Assembly (NCBI GenBank): GCA_016183075.1
Contig: JACPFH010000587.1
Location: 1 to 7,227 of the forward strand
Length of the DNA stretch: 7,227 nt
DNA from: Deltaproteobacteria bacterium
GTDB taxonomy: Bacteria; Desulfobacterota; Binatia; UBA9968
Reading direction: 5' to 3'
Shown here: one piece after another, positions 1 through 5,740 of the stretch
How the letters are laid out: the number at the start of each line of letters is the position of its first letter
How positions within the stretch are numbered: the first letter of the stretch is position 1
Made by a program: the position numbers and the translations under genes
The notes under the pieces: model-generated
Seen by the model: only the letters and a program-made list of their open reading frames with translations
What the model was told of the DNA's origin: nothing
The model's database searches: none

Positions 1-1019
1 CGCTTTTCTTCGCTCTTCAGGCTCCGAATCTCGGCGTCCGCCTCGCTCATCGCCTGCTTGAGCCTCTCTACGGTAGGATCGCTCTTGGCCTGCTCGGTCT
101 CCTTCGGCTTGGCCTCTCTCGCGCGCTCGACGGCTGCGATCTCGGCGCGCAGCCGGACCACGTCGGGGTAGTTCTCCGTGTAGCGCGTGCGCAACTCGGC
201 GAGATCCTGCCTTAGCTTTATGAGGCGCTCATCCTTCGAGGCGGGTCCGAGGACCGGATCGATCAGTTTCACCTCGTTGAGCTGCCTCGCCAGGTTCTCT
301 CTGCGATCCAGAGCCCGGTCAAGCCTTTCGGCGTTCAGGCGCATCTGCGAGCTTACGTGCTCCAGGGTGAGCATGCTTGTCTGCATCCGAGCTTCGCCCC
401 CACCGCGCCTGCGCACCCCGGCCACCCGCGCCTCCTCTGCGTCGAGGCGCTTGCGCATATCCTGGAGCTGGACGCGCATAAACTCCGCCGTCTCGTTCGC
501 CTGGCGCCCGCGGGCCTTCACGTTCTCTTCGACGAAGAAAGAGGCCAGAGTGTTGGTCACCATGGAAACCGTTTGTGGATCTCTCCCCTGGAAGCTTATG
601 GCGAAGGCTATGGTTTCACGCTGGCCCGTGCTCTTCTCGACGTTCTTTAGCTCCAGGCCGATGTTGCGCCGCATGTGGCCGACGAGGTCCTCCATGCTGA
701 CCCGATTTCTCAAATCCCGATAAAGGTCGAGTTGTTCGATCATCTGCTTCAAGCGGGAGCGGCTCAGGATCTGCTGATTGATGCTCTGGAGTCTCGTATC
801 GACCTCCCCCGTTACCGCCGGCTTGATGAAATCCACGGCGATCCGCTCGCCCTCCACGAGAACCGTAGCCGTGGATTTGTAGAGGTCGGGGAGGAAGATC
901 AGCGCGCTCCAGATGCCCGCAAGGGAAGCCAGGAAGGCCAGTACGGCAAGCCACTTCCGTCGGTCCCAAATCGACCAGACAAGCTCAAGACCAGGTTTTT
1001 TTGTCGCTTCAGCAGCCAT
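1..1019 (-). CDS. Wzz/GumC-type polysaccharide chain-length determinant (C-terminus beyond window)
   Basis: Read by hand from an ATG at 1019-1017, this frame stays open for 339 codons to the left edge, so the gene is partial. A Shine-Dalgarno GGGAGA lies about 6 nt upstream of the ATG. Residues 22-44 form a hydrophobic membrane segment after a basic N-terminus. Residues 45-165 resemble the Wzz N-terminal periplasmic domain (YKSTATVLVEGERI, then TRLQSINQQILSRSRL, then FQGRDPQTV..VTNTLASFFVEEN). Residues 170-339 are charged, heptad-like coiled coil with YTENYPDVVRLRAEI near 280-294, typical of the GumC/Wzz stalk. Family knowledge: these inner-membrane co-polymerases control chain length and bridge to the Wza-type outer-membrane channel. 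The gene starts about 28 nt after the ancestral stop of the wza-like gene, so the two are probably co-transcribed. Whether a C-terminal kinase domain follows cannot be seen. The frame looks intact, unlike its upstream neighbour. Confidence 0.9.
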   Translation of the reverse strand, partial: MAAEATKKPGLELVWSIWDRRKWLAVLAFLASLAGIWSALIFLPDLYKSTATVLVEGERIAVDFIKPAVTGEVDTRLQSINQQILSRSRLKQMIEQLDLYRDLRNRVSMEDLVGHMRRNIGLELKNVEKSTGQRETIAFAISFQGRDPQTVSMVTNTLASFFVEENVKARGRQANETAEFMRVQLQDMRKRLDAEEARVAGVRRRGGGEARMQTSMLTLEHVSSQMRLNAERLDRALDRRENLARQLNEVKLIDPVLGPASKDERLIKLRQDLAELRTRYTENYPDVVRLRAEIAAVERAREAKPKETEQAKSDPTVERLKQAMSEADAEIRSLKSEEK

Positions 1020-1037
1020 TTTTTCTCCCAAAACTCT

Positions 1038-1562
1038 CTATCCGGCATCAGGGCACGACAACGATGTCTCCGGGCCGGAGGTATATGTTCTCTCCGTCCG
1101 AGATTGCCCGGTTATAGTTGAAGGGGAAACGCTTAGGGCGTCCAGGACGGTGTTCTGGCCGGTGATTTCATAGCTGCCCGGCTTCTTGACCTCGCCCATC
1201 ACGGAGACCTTGAAGCTCGATACCTTTTGAACGATGACGGAGACCTGCGGATCGGACATGTACGGCATGAGCTTCTTCTTCAGCACCTCGCGCAGCTCCG
1301 CGGGGGTCAGACCTGCGGCCTGGACGTCGTTCAGGAGCGGAAGCGAGATCATACCGTCTGGTCTCACCGGCACGGTTCGGGTCAGGGTTTCGTCTTTCCA
1401 GACCGTGACGAGCAGTTCGTCGTCCGGTCCGATCCTGTACTCTGCGAGTTGCGGGATCCGGCGTTGCTCCATGGACGGCCGGGCAGGTTCCTCAAGGGCG
1501 CAGCCGTAAATCCCGACCGCGAGGATGAGCGCAGACGCGGCAGAGAGCAGTTTGCAGGCCAT
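1038..1562 (-). pseudogene. Wza-like polysaccharide export lipoprotein, broken by an internal frame switch
   Basis: The ATG at 1562-1560 follows a strong SD (AGGAGGAAGG). The protein begins with a lipoprotein signal whose lipobox is IYGC (Cys21). Residues 42-105 match the Poly_export domain (YRIGPDDELLVTVW, PVRPDGMISLPLL). Residues 113-143 start an SLBB domain (FKVSVMGEVKKPGSYEITG..TVLDAL). After Leu143 the frame no longer reads like the family and ends at 1040-1038. A second frame, from about 1131 to a TGA at 1050-1048, encodes RFPFNYNRAISDG followed by ENIYLRPGDIVVVP, the family's normal C-terminus. Roughly 25 residues of SLBB sequence usually found between the two parts are absent. The best reading is a deletion of 3n+1 nt near 1130-1140. 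Family role: the outer-membrane export channel for exopolysaccharide. The truncated product keeps the lipid anchor and Poly_export domain but loses the end of SLBB. Sequencing or assembly error is possible but would have to remove sequence, not just one base. Confidence 0.85.
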
Positions 1563-1590
1563 TTTTCCTTCCTCCTGTGATAGATAGTTT

Positions 1591-1636
1591 CCCTCACTCT
1601 AACCCTCTCCCTGCCAGGGAGAGGGAAGGGTGAGGG
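1591..1636. repeat. REP-like extragenic palindrome (CCCTCAC...GTGAGGG)
   Basis: This is a long imperfect inverted repeat between the beta-barrel gene and the wza-like gene. Outer arms are CCCTCAC (1591-1597) and GTGAGGG (1630-1636). Inner arms are CCCTCTCCCT (1603-1612) and AGGGAGAGGG (1616-1625), around a 3-nt loop. Palindromes of this CCCTCACCCTAACCCTCTCCC type are common, from general knowledge, as dispersed extragenic repeats in many GC-rich bacteria. It ends 29 nt before the wza-like start and could act as a transcript-stabilising or attenuating hairpin. There is no T-tract next to it, so it is not a classical terminator. Confidence 0.75.
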
Positions 1637-1699
1637 TCAAAAAGACTTCCAGAGAGGGGACGGAAACGTAACGGAATTTTGGTGGAGGTTAAGCTGAGC

Positions 1700-2908
1700 C
1701 TAGTAGACGCGAGTGCGAAATTTGGTTGTAAGGCCGAGCACGAAAATGTTGTTCACGACCTCGGCGCTGGGCCTGGCCGGGGTGCCGAAACCCGGGAGAA
1801 TCCCTTTTTCAAAGCGATGCTCATAAGAAGCGATGGCGGAGAGCCACCGGGTAATGTCGTAGCTGGCATCGAACTTCACGCTATAGACATTGGCCGTGTT
1901 GCTGACAAGCTTCGTGTGGTAGTAGTTCGGCGAAAACGTGAGTTCGACATGTTCCCAAGGCCTGTAGCGAAAGAGCAGCCCGACGTTGTCGGTCGTCGAC
2001 GCCCCGGATGACGCGATAGCCGCCGTCGTCGTCCTCGTATAGCTGAGCACGGCGTCGCCCTGCCGGAACATCCTGTGGCGCACCTCGGCAGCCACGTCAA
2101 CGTCCGCTCCGCCCCGTTCGGAGAAGCGCGGTCCCGCCTTGAGGGTTGCGCTCGTCTGAGGCGTGAAGTCATGCGTCCACCCCGGAAGAATCGTGTGAAA
2201 GCGGCTTTCGTTCTTCTTGTTGAATAGGAATGTACGGACGAAATACTCAAGGCTTCCCGTATCCAGCCGGGTGTGCCGGTACTCCGCGCCGAGCTTGCCG
2301 ATGTGGCCGTCGGTTGTCGTGCCTCTGACCGTCTCCTCGATGAAGGTATACCCTACGTTGCCCGTGATGAAAGGAGTGAAACGGTAAGCGACCGAGGGAT
2401 CCACGAGAAAATGGCGCGCACGCTCCCTTGCTAAAGCCACTCCCGTGCGCGGAGGGGGCGTGCCGGGAGGAGGCGACGCTCCCGGAGGCAAGCCGGCGAT
2501 CAGGTTTAACTGTGTCGGGGTCACGGTTTCGATGAACTCGCCCTTCAGAGCCAGCGTCAATAGCCGTACCGGGAGGTAGCGAAAATCGAGCGCCGCCTTC
2601 TGGCGCGCAAAGGCTTTGTTGAGATCCGTCCGATGAGCAAACAATTCACCATCAAAGGTATACTCGCCCAGGATCGTGAGCGGCGCGGATTCATAACCCG
2701 CCAGAATCCCGGGACTGAGACGGGTAATAAAATCTCCCTTGCGACCGCTTACCGCAGAAAAGATGTTGTCGTCGTAGATCTCGGTGAGGGAAAAAGACGG
2801 AGTGGCGTAGAATCCCTCCTGGCCGCGCACCAAGGCCGGGAAGAGAATTCCTCCCATGATCAGGAGCCAAATCCCGGCCGCCTTCGCCTTCCACGAGAGT
2901 ATACCCAT
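1700..2908 (-). CDS. Outer-membrane beta-barrel protein of an exopolysaccharide locus
   Basis: This is a 402-residue protein with a signal peptide at about residues 1-29 (KAKAAGIWLLIMGGILFPAL, cleavage near VRG/Q). The mature part is made of alternating aromatic and polar strands, such as FYATPSFSLTEIYDDNIF (33-50), LTILGEYTFDGELF (77-90), GKLGAEYRHTRLDTGSLEYF, and a C-terminal IFVLGLTTKFRTRVY ending in an aromatic residue, as outer-membrane barrels usually do. An SPGI..GYESAPLTILGEYTFDGE block is typical of the barrel proteins (BBP2-like) found in exopolysaccharide and PEP-CTERM-associated gene sets. A proline-rich loop at residues 140-154 (PPGASPPPGTPPP) interrupts the strands. No SD precedes the ATG, and an in-frame TAA lies 12 nt upstream, so the start cannot move upstream. 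Role inferred from context: an outer-membrane partner or channel for polysaccharide secretion. The frame is intact, unlike both adjacent genes in the locus. Confidence 0.85.
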   Translation of the reverse strand: MGILSWKAKAAGIWLLIMGGILFPALVRGQEGFYATPSFSLTEIYDDNIFSAVSGRKGDFITRLSPGILAGYESAPLTILGEYTFDGELFAHRTDLNKAFARQKAALDFRYLPVRLLTLALKGEFIETVTPTQLNLIAGLPPGASPPPGTPPPRTGVALARERARHFLVDPSVAYRFTPFITGNVGYTFIEETVRGTTTDGHIGKLGAEYRHTRLDTGSLEYFVRTFLFNKKNESRFHTILPGWTHDFTPQTSATLKAGPRFSERGGADVDVAAEVRHRMFRQGDAVLSYTRTTTAAIASSGASTTDNVGLLFRYRPWEHVELTFSPNYYHTKLVSNTANVYSVKFDASYDITRWLSAIASYEHRFEKGILPGFGTPARPSAEVVNNIFVLGLTTKFRTRVY

Positions 2909-2917
2909 GCTGGGCGC

Positions 2918-2947
2918 TTAGTAGCATAAATAACGGGCTGTTGGCAA
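2918..2947 (-). promoter_or_regulatory. Possible promoter of the beta-barrel gene
   Basis: On the minus strand TTGCCA (2947-2942) and TACTAA (2923-2918) are 18 bp apart. The -10-like hexamer ends 9 nt before the ATG, so a transcript from it would be leaderless, which fits the missing SD. GGATTTTCCC (2957-2948) lies directly upstream. The -10 match is weak and the site could be fortuitous. Confidence 0.3.
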
Positions 2948-2961
2948 GGGAAAATCCATGG

Positions 2962-3500
2962 TTACGCCGGGACCACCAGCGTGCAATCCACCTCGACGGC
3001 GACGCTCCGGCGCAACAGATCGATGGAAACCACGAGGAGTCCCTTCTCCGGCCTGACACGGAGCAGGATGCCCTCGACGTCCGCCAACGGCCCGCGAATG
3101 ATGCGCACCCGCTCCCCTTCACGCAAATATGCGTGCGCGAGAGCCGGAAGGCGCGCGCTTAACACCCTAGTAACCGATTCGATCTCCCCTTTGGGGATCA
3201 CCGCCGGCCGATTCCAGCCGTCACCCAAAATCCACACCAGCGAAGTCCTCCCCGGCGCGACCAAACCTCGAGCTTGGGCAAAAAGACAGTAAACCCTTTG
3301 GCCTCGCGCTGATCGTGGACGATCTGCTCGCAGTGGCTGCGGGTCCAAAGAGCGTACCAGTGCGCTTCCCCGGGTTCCGAGGCCGGCTCCCTGACCTCAT
3401 CTTCCAAACCGGGTAGCTCCCCGCTGATCGTTGCAAATTTTGGCAAGGCTTCGCCCCCTTCGGTTCTAACTCTTTCCTGAGCTGAACCCACCGAATACAC
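2962..3500 (-). pseudogene. NusG/UpxY-like transcription antiterminator with internal deletion and frame switch
   Basis: The likely start is GTG at 3500-3498 behind AGGGGA. After a 47-residue leader the first frame gives WYALWTRSHCEQIVHDQREA (48-67) followed by KGFTVFLPKLEVWSRR (68-83), the opening half of a NusG N-terminal (NGN) domain. It then runs out of family sequence. From about 3246 a second frame takes over with SLVWILGDGW, PKGEIESV, YLREGERVRIIRGPLADVEG and SIDLLRRSVAVEVD, ending at 2962. This is the end of NGN plus a full KOW domain of the UpxY/RfaH-like type. About 40 residues normally found between the halves (the PLFPGY..VR core of NGN) are missing, so the lesion is a deletion of 3n+1 nt at about 3243-3248. 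Family role: specialised NusG paralogs bind RNA polymerase and let long polysaccharide operons be read through. The position at the head of the polysaccharide genes agrees. As it stands no complete protein is made. Confidence 0.85.
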
Positions 3501-3513
3501 TATATTTCCCCTG

Positions 3514-3567
3514 CAGCCGCCGCCGGCTGGGCTCCGGGCCCTAAAGCGCCCGCGGCGGACCCGTCAA
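3514..3567 (-). promoter_or_regulatory. Possible promoter and leader hairpin of the nusG-like gene
   Basis: Minus strand TTGACG (3567-3562) and TTAGGG (3544-3539) are 17 bp apart. The -35 match is good and the -10 poor. The leader that follows contains a perfect 6-bp hairpin CAGCCG-loop-CGGCTG (3529-3514) ending exactly where the ribosome site CAGGGGA begins. Such a hairpin could affect translation or be part of a pause/antitermination leader; that is inference. Confidence 0.35.
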
Positions 3568-3601
3568 GATTGCGCCGAAAAGCGATGGTGGCTCGGGCGG
3601 C

Positions 3602-3913
3602 TCAGGAATCTCCGACGGAGCCGTCCGGCAGATTGAGCTCGAACCACTCATCAGGATCGGGGCCACCGACGTCCTCGGCCATTTCCGCAAAGCGCTTTTG
3701 CACGTCTGCGCGCGCGGCCTCTTTCCTGCGCTTGTACGCGATTAAGGAACGCGGCTCGCTCGACCAGGTGCGACCGCCGTCGATCGAGCGAAACTCGAAA
3801 CGCTGCCCGTAAATCTCCACCTGCTTGAGCAGGACCATCGCCGTTTCTTTACCGTTGCCTGAAGGCCCCGTCACAGGCTTACCTTGGTCCTGATTTTGTG
3901 TCGCAATCATCAT
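3602..3913 (-). CDS. Small hypothetical protein, 103 aa
   Basis: I do not recognise the family. The first 25 residues are polar and Gly/Pro/Gln-rich and may not be translated: Met26 (ATG at 3838) begins the ordered-looking part, MVLLKQVEIYGQRFEFRSID then GGRTWSSEPRSLIAYKRR, which suggests a beta-hairpin followed by a basic helix (KRRKEAARADVQKRFAEMAED). The C-terminus is acidic (GGPDPDEWFELNLPDG). It has no signal peptide or membrane segment, so it is probably cytoplasmic. Neither start has a strong SD: GGCGGG precedes the first ATG and only GGTAAAG lies near Met26. A hairpin (GCCGCT/AGCGGC, 3921-3939) sits just upstream of the first ATG. The gene lies between the 81-aa gene and the nusG-like gene and may be unrelated to polysaccharide export. 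An acidic/aromatic C-terminus and in-phase composition support it being a real gene. Confidence 0.6.
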   Translation of the reverse strand: MMIATQNQDQGKPVTGPSGNGKETAMVLLKQVEIYGQRFEFRSIDGGRTWSSEPRSLIAYKRRKEAARADVQKRFAEMAEDVGGPDPDEWFELNLPDGSVGDS

Positions 3914-3974
3914 CGCACCCGCCGCTTCCTAGTAGCGGCCTACGTGCCTCAATATAAAAGGCGCAGGCGCTACG

Positions 3975-4003
3975 AGATATTGGGTGATTCACGGAGTTAA
4001 CAA
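3975..4003 (-). promoter_or_regulatory. Weak candidate promoter for the 103-aa gene
   Basis: Minus strand TTGTTA (4003-3998) is followed after 17 bp by ATATCT (3980-3975), or after 18 bp by TATCTC. The next 60 nt also contain TATATT (3956-3951). The 213-nt gap from 3914 to 4126 holds this, the dyad/T-rich structure at 4001-4052, and nothing else that I can recognise. Confidence 0.25.
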
Positions 4004-4052
4004 AAAGAAAAATCCTAAAACTCATCTGGGAAATCCCGCAAAATCTTTTAGG
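4001..4052 (-). terminator. Terminator-like dyad with T-rich tract
   Basis: On the minus strand CCTAAAA (4052-4046) and TTTTAGG (4020-4014) can pair. A second small dyad, GGGATTTCCC (4037-4028), lies in the middle of the loop, and ATTTTTCTTTTTG follows. This arrangement, about 75 nt after the stop of the 81-aa gene, looks like a Rho-independent terminator. The stem is AT-rich and weak. GGGAAATCCC and the AAAAATCC next to it also resemble the boxes at 4914 and 5741, so an operator role is an alternative. Confidence 0.45.
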
Positions 4053-4126
4053 GTCTATCCTTCAGGTCGATTTCAAAACCAGCCGTACCCTCGGCGCCAG
4101 GCCTTCTCCTTTAGGTTTTGCGCTGT

Positions 4127-4372
4127 CTAAGCCGCCCAGGAAAGCCTTTCCGCGACAAAGATCAGGTCGACGTCCCCAAGCCTGAGCACAGGGTCTCCGT
4201 CATCGTCATGCCACAGACCGAGCTCGTCGGTGTCGAATTTCACGATGAGACGATTCCCGATTCTGTTTTCGATGCGCTTGATAGTTCCGCAGCGCTGCGG
4301 CAGCCATGGATGTCTGCCCGCGACAATCACCCGATCGCCTTCTTGAAAACGGTACTGAGCTTGGCTAACCAT
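4127..4372 (-). CDS. Small hypothetical protein, 81 aa, SH3/KOW-like barrel suggested
   Basis: The start is well fixed: the ATG at 4372-4370 follows AAGGAGGAGGAAG, one of the strongest SD sites in the window. The protein reads GDRVIVAGRHPWLPQRCGTI then KRIENRIGNRLIVKFD, and DPVLRLGDVDLIFV near the C-terminus. Short beta-strands with a turn-gly pattern (GDRV...GTI.RI....IVKFD) are typical of small SH3- or KOW-like barrels, in which an early G-D-x-V strand is followed by a glycine-turn strand. This is structural inference, not a family match. There is no signal peptide, so it is likely cytoplasmic. It may bind RNA, DNA or protein; the sequence gives no catalytic motif. It stands alone, 106 nt after the two 60-aa genes, with no clear promoter in that gap. 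Confidence 0.65.
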   Translation of the reverse strand: MVSQAQYRFQEGDRVIVAGRHPWLPQRCGTIKRIENRIGNRLIVKFDTDELGLWHDDDGDPVLRLGDVDLIFVAERLSWAA

Positions 4373-4420
4373 CTTCCTCCTCCTTGTCCGCTGTTCTCGT
4401 GATGCCGTTTCGATTCATAG

Positions 4421-4440
4421 GCTCGTGCCATGCCATGAGC
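4421..4440. other. Small hairpin in the gap before the 81-aa gene
   Basis: GCTCGTG and CATGAGC can pair with one G-T wobble around a 6-nt loop. No T-tract follows on either strand, so I do not call it a terminator. It is the only structure seen between 4373 and 4478. Confidence 0.25.
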
Positions 4441-4478
4441 TTCAACTTGTTACTCCCGCCAACGAGATCGGATGGATG

Positions 4479-4661
4479 TCAATGCGTCGTCGGGTTCTGG
4501 TGGAGCAACACATACTGGCCTCCGATCCCAGCATACTCGACGATGGGATCACACCAGCAGTCGGGAGAGTTGACGTGCGGCAGCTCGCTGAGCCAAAATC
4601 CCTCGAGCGCCGCGTTTTCTTGCGCCTCCGAGCCGTTCGTCTTGAGTAACTGTCGTCCCAT
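4479..4661 (-). CDS. Small hypothetical protein, 60 aa, second of a coupled pair
   Basis: The ATG at 4661-4659 follows AAGGAGGG with good spacing, and begins one base after the stop (TGA, 4665-4663) of the upstream 60-aa gene, so translation is probably coupled. The same frame is open further upstream, but that part is a shadow of the upstream gene; the strong SD decides this start. The protein is MGRQLLKTNGSEAQENAALE followed by GFWLSELPHVNSPDCWCDPI, then IVEYAGIGGQYVLLHQNPTTH. A Cys-Trp-Cys-Asp-Pro motif (about residues 35-39) followed by two predicted beta-strands and a His near the end (LLHQ) is its most notable feature. Cys, Cys and His could bind metal, but three ligands only are visible. 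I do not recognise the family. Equal length and tight linkage with its partner suggest the two act together. Confidence 0.7.
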   Translation of the reverse strand: MGRQLLKTNGSEAQENAALEGFWLSELPHVNSPDCWCDPIVEYAGIGGQYVLLHQNPTTH

Positions 4662-4662
4662 A

Positions 4663-4845
4663 TCAGCACCCTCCTTTTGCTTCCTTGCGAATCGTCTCAC
4701 GATCCGGAAGCTGCTCGCACTCAAGCCTGGCACTGCCGTCACGCTTGCCCGTTCCCTCCACAAGCCGCGTCTCCCATCTCCCTCCCAGGAGCCCTTTGAG
4801 GGCGCCGAGGAATTTCGCATCGCCGTATACGATCAAGTTCTTCAT
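4663..4845 (-). CDS. Small hypothetical protein, 60 aa, first of a coupled pair
   Basis: The ATG at 4845-4843 lies 14 nt after the -10 element of a well-formed promoter, so the leader would be about 7 nt with no SD. The sequence starts MKNLIVYGDAKFLGALKGLL, which looks like a beta-strand then an amphipathic helix, and ends ARLECEQLPDRETIRKEAKGGC with Cys at the last position and one at about residue 43. There is no signal peptide. I do not recognise the family. The stop is one base from the next ATG. The reading frame could in principle be a chance one, but the promoter, the exact junction with the SD-led downstream gene and the shared length argue for a real gene. Confidence 0.6.
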   Translation of the reverse strand: MKNLIVYGDAKFLGALKGLLGGRWETRLVEGTGKRDGSARLECEQLPDRETIRKEAKGGC

Positions 4846-4859
4846 CGTCGCTTGGCCTG

Positions 4860-4888
4860 ATATTAGGTTCCGAAGCGGACGGAAACAA
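4860..4888 (-). promoter_or_regulatory. Promoter of the two 60-aa genes
   Basis: Minus strand TTGTTT (4888-4883), 17-bp spacer, TAATAT (4865-4860). The -10 element ends 14 nt before the ATG at 4845, so the predicted start site near 4853 leaves a very short leader. The block from CCTCATTGTT to TAATATC closely matches the promoter at 6268-6296, position for position. Confidence 0.7.
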
Positions 4889-4913
4889 TGAGGTGAATGC
4901 TGGAAATAGGGGC

Positions 4914-4947
4914 GGAAAAATCCTGACCGGAAGGGGGAAAAATCCTG
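4914..4947. repeat. Paired 12-bp repeat, 22 bp apart (box pair A)
   Basis: GGAAAAATCCTG occurs at 4914-4925 and again at 4936-4947, identical, with starts exactly 22 bp apart. The pair lies just upstream of the promoter at 4860-4888 (centres near -65 and -87 from the predicted start). On the minus strand it reads CAGGATTTTTCC. The second copy overlaps a possible terminator hairpin, so operator and U-tract readings compete. Confidence 0.6.
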
Positions 4948-4959
4948 CTATGCCAGGAT
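4938..4959 (-). terminator. Possible terminator of the MlaC-like gene
   Basis: About 18 nt after the TAA of the MlaC-like gene, the minus strand reads ATCCTG-GCATAG-CAGGAT followed by TTTTCC. The 6-bp stem with a short T-run fits a weak Rho-independent terminator and shares its bases with box pair A. Confidence 0.4.
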
Positions 4960-4976
4960 CAGCCAAATCACCTGTT

Positions 4977-5663
4977 TTATCTCACTGTCCGAGCATGCAA
5001 TTCGGCGGCGAGGAGCAGGATGAAGAGCTTGGGTCCGGGCTCCGCGATGGACCAGGGGGCGCCCTCGCCACGCCGCTCGCGCAGGCTCCTCAGAAGCTCA
5101 TCGAACGACCATTCGTCAAGGATGCGATCGAACTGGGAGCGGTAATAGTTCAGCAGGCTCACGTTGAAAATGAGGACATCGTAAATCTTCCAGCTTCCCT
5201 GATGGAAGCGCAGGTGATAGCTGACCGGGAAAGTCCATCCCTGGCGCAACACCAGCTTGGTGTCCATGCGCGAGAAGTCGTCATCGACGCGTTCCCGGAG
5301 ATAGACAACCCCTTCGTGCCGCACGGAACCCACGCCCGCCTTCAAAGCCCGGAGCACAAAATCCGCCAGCGCAGCGCTGAATTCCTCGCGCCTGTCCGCG
5401 TAACGCTGCCAGTGCGTCCCCAAGGACCGCCTGGCCATCTCGGGAAAGTCGAAAGCCGCGTCGAGCGCGTGCCGAAACTCTTCTTCCTTTTCCTTCGATC
5501 GGGGCATGGTACCAGGTTCGGAATCGAAGAAAAGCCTCATCAGCTTCGTGACCGGCAGCCGGACGTTATCGGCCGGAGCGGAAGCCCAAACCGGCGCCGC
5601 GTCCAACCAACCGATGAGGACGACGGGAAGCAAGAATCCCACGCTTTTCGAACCCGGTCTCAT
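4977..5663 (-). CDS. MlaC/Ttg2D-family periplasmic phospholipid-binding protein
   Basis: This is a 228-residue protein with a signal peptide at about residues 1-29 (basic start, LLPVVLIGWL core, cleavage near VWAS/APAD). The body matches MlaC/Ttg2D: FDFPEMARRSLGTHWQRYAD (71-90), EEFSAALADFVLRAL, VVYLRERVDDD, LVLRQGWTFPVSYHLRFHQG (137-156), then WKIYDVLIFNVSLLNYYRSQF (158-178) and the closing ILDEWSFDELLRSLRER (181-197). Family role: it shuttles phospholipid between the outer and inner membranes through the periplasm. In typical cells it is encoded beside mlaD, mlaE and mlaF; none are near here, so this is an orphan copy. The tail after residue 198 (30 residues, with a hydrophobic run FILLLAAEL) is longer than usual and of unknown use. 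No SD precedes the ATG, and no upstream start is available in frame. Confidence 0.85.
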   Translation of the reverse strand: MRPGSKSVGFLLPVVLIGWLDAAPVWASAPADNVRLPVTKLMRLFFDSEPGTMPRSKEKEEEFRHALDAAFDFPEMARRSLGTHWQRYADRREEFSAALADFVLRALKAGVGSVRHEGVVYLRERVDDDFSRMDTKLVLRQGWTFPVSYHLRFHQGSWKIYDVLIFNVSLLNYYRSQFDRILDEWSFDELLRSLRERRGEGAPWSIAEPGPKLFILLLAAELHARTVR

Positions 5664-5680
5664 TGGACTATGAGCGCGCC

Positions 5681-5686
5681 ATAATA
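5681..5686 (-). promoter_or_regulatory. Possible -10 element for the MlaC-like gene
   Basis: TATTAT on the minus strand lies 17 nt before the ATG, which lacks an SD. The sequence 17 bp upstream (CTTCCC) is not a recognisable -35 element, so an activator or another sigma factor might be needed if this is real. Confidence 0.25.
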
Positions 5687-5740
5687 GCTACGATAGGGTA
5701 CCAGGGAAGCGGGAACCATCAGGTAAGTTCTGGAGACGAA

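Noticed and set aside
187..723. Open frame on the plus strand, 178 codons
   Set aside because: It lies opposite the wzz-like gene, is Arg/Ser-rich low-complexity sequence and matches no family; it is a shadow of the minus-strand coding frame.
1038..1140. Programmed frameshift as the explanation for the wza-like frame switch
   Set aside because: No clear slippery heptamer at the junction, and about 25 residues of SLBB sequence are missing, which a frameshift alone would not explain.
4893..5684. Open frame on the plus strand, 263 codons
   Set aside because: It runs opposite the MlaC-like gene and into its promoter region. The minus frame has a signal peptide and family motifs, so this one is an antisense shadow.
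5664..5720. Sigma-54 promoter upstream of the MlaC-like gene (TGGTAC...GTAGC)
   Set aside because: The spacing between the GG and GC pairs is 12 nt where 10 is needed, so it is not a -24/-12 site.
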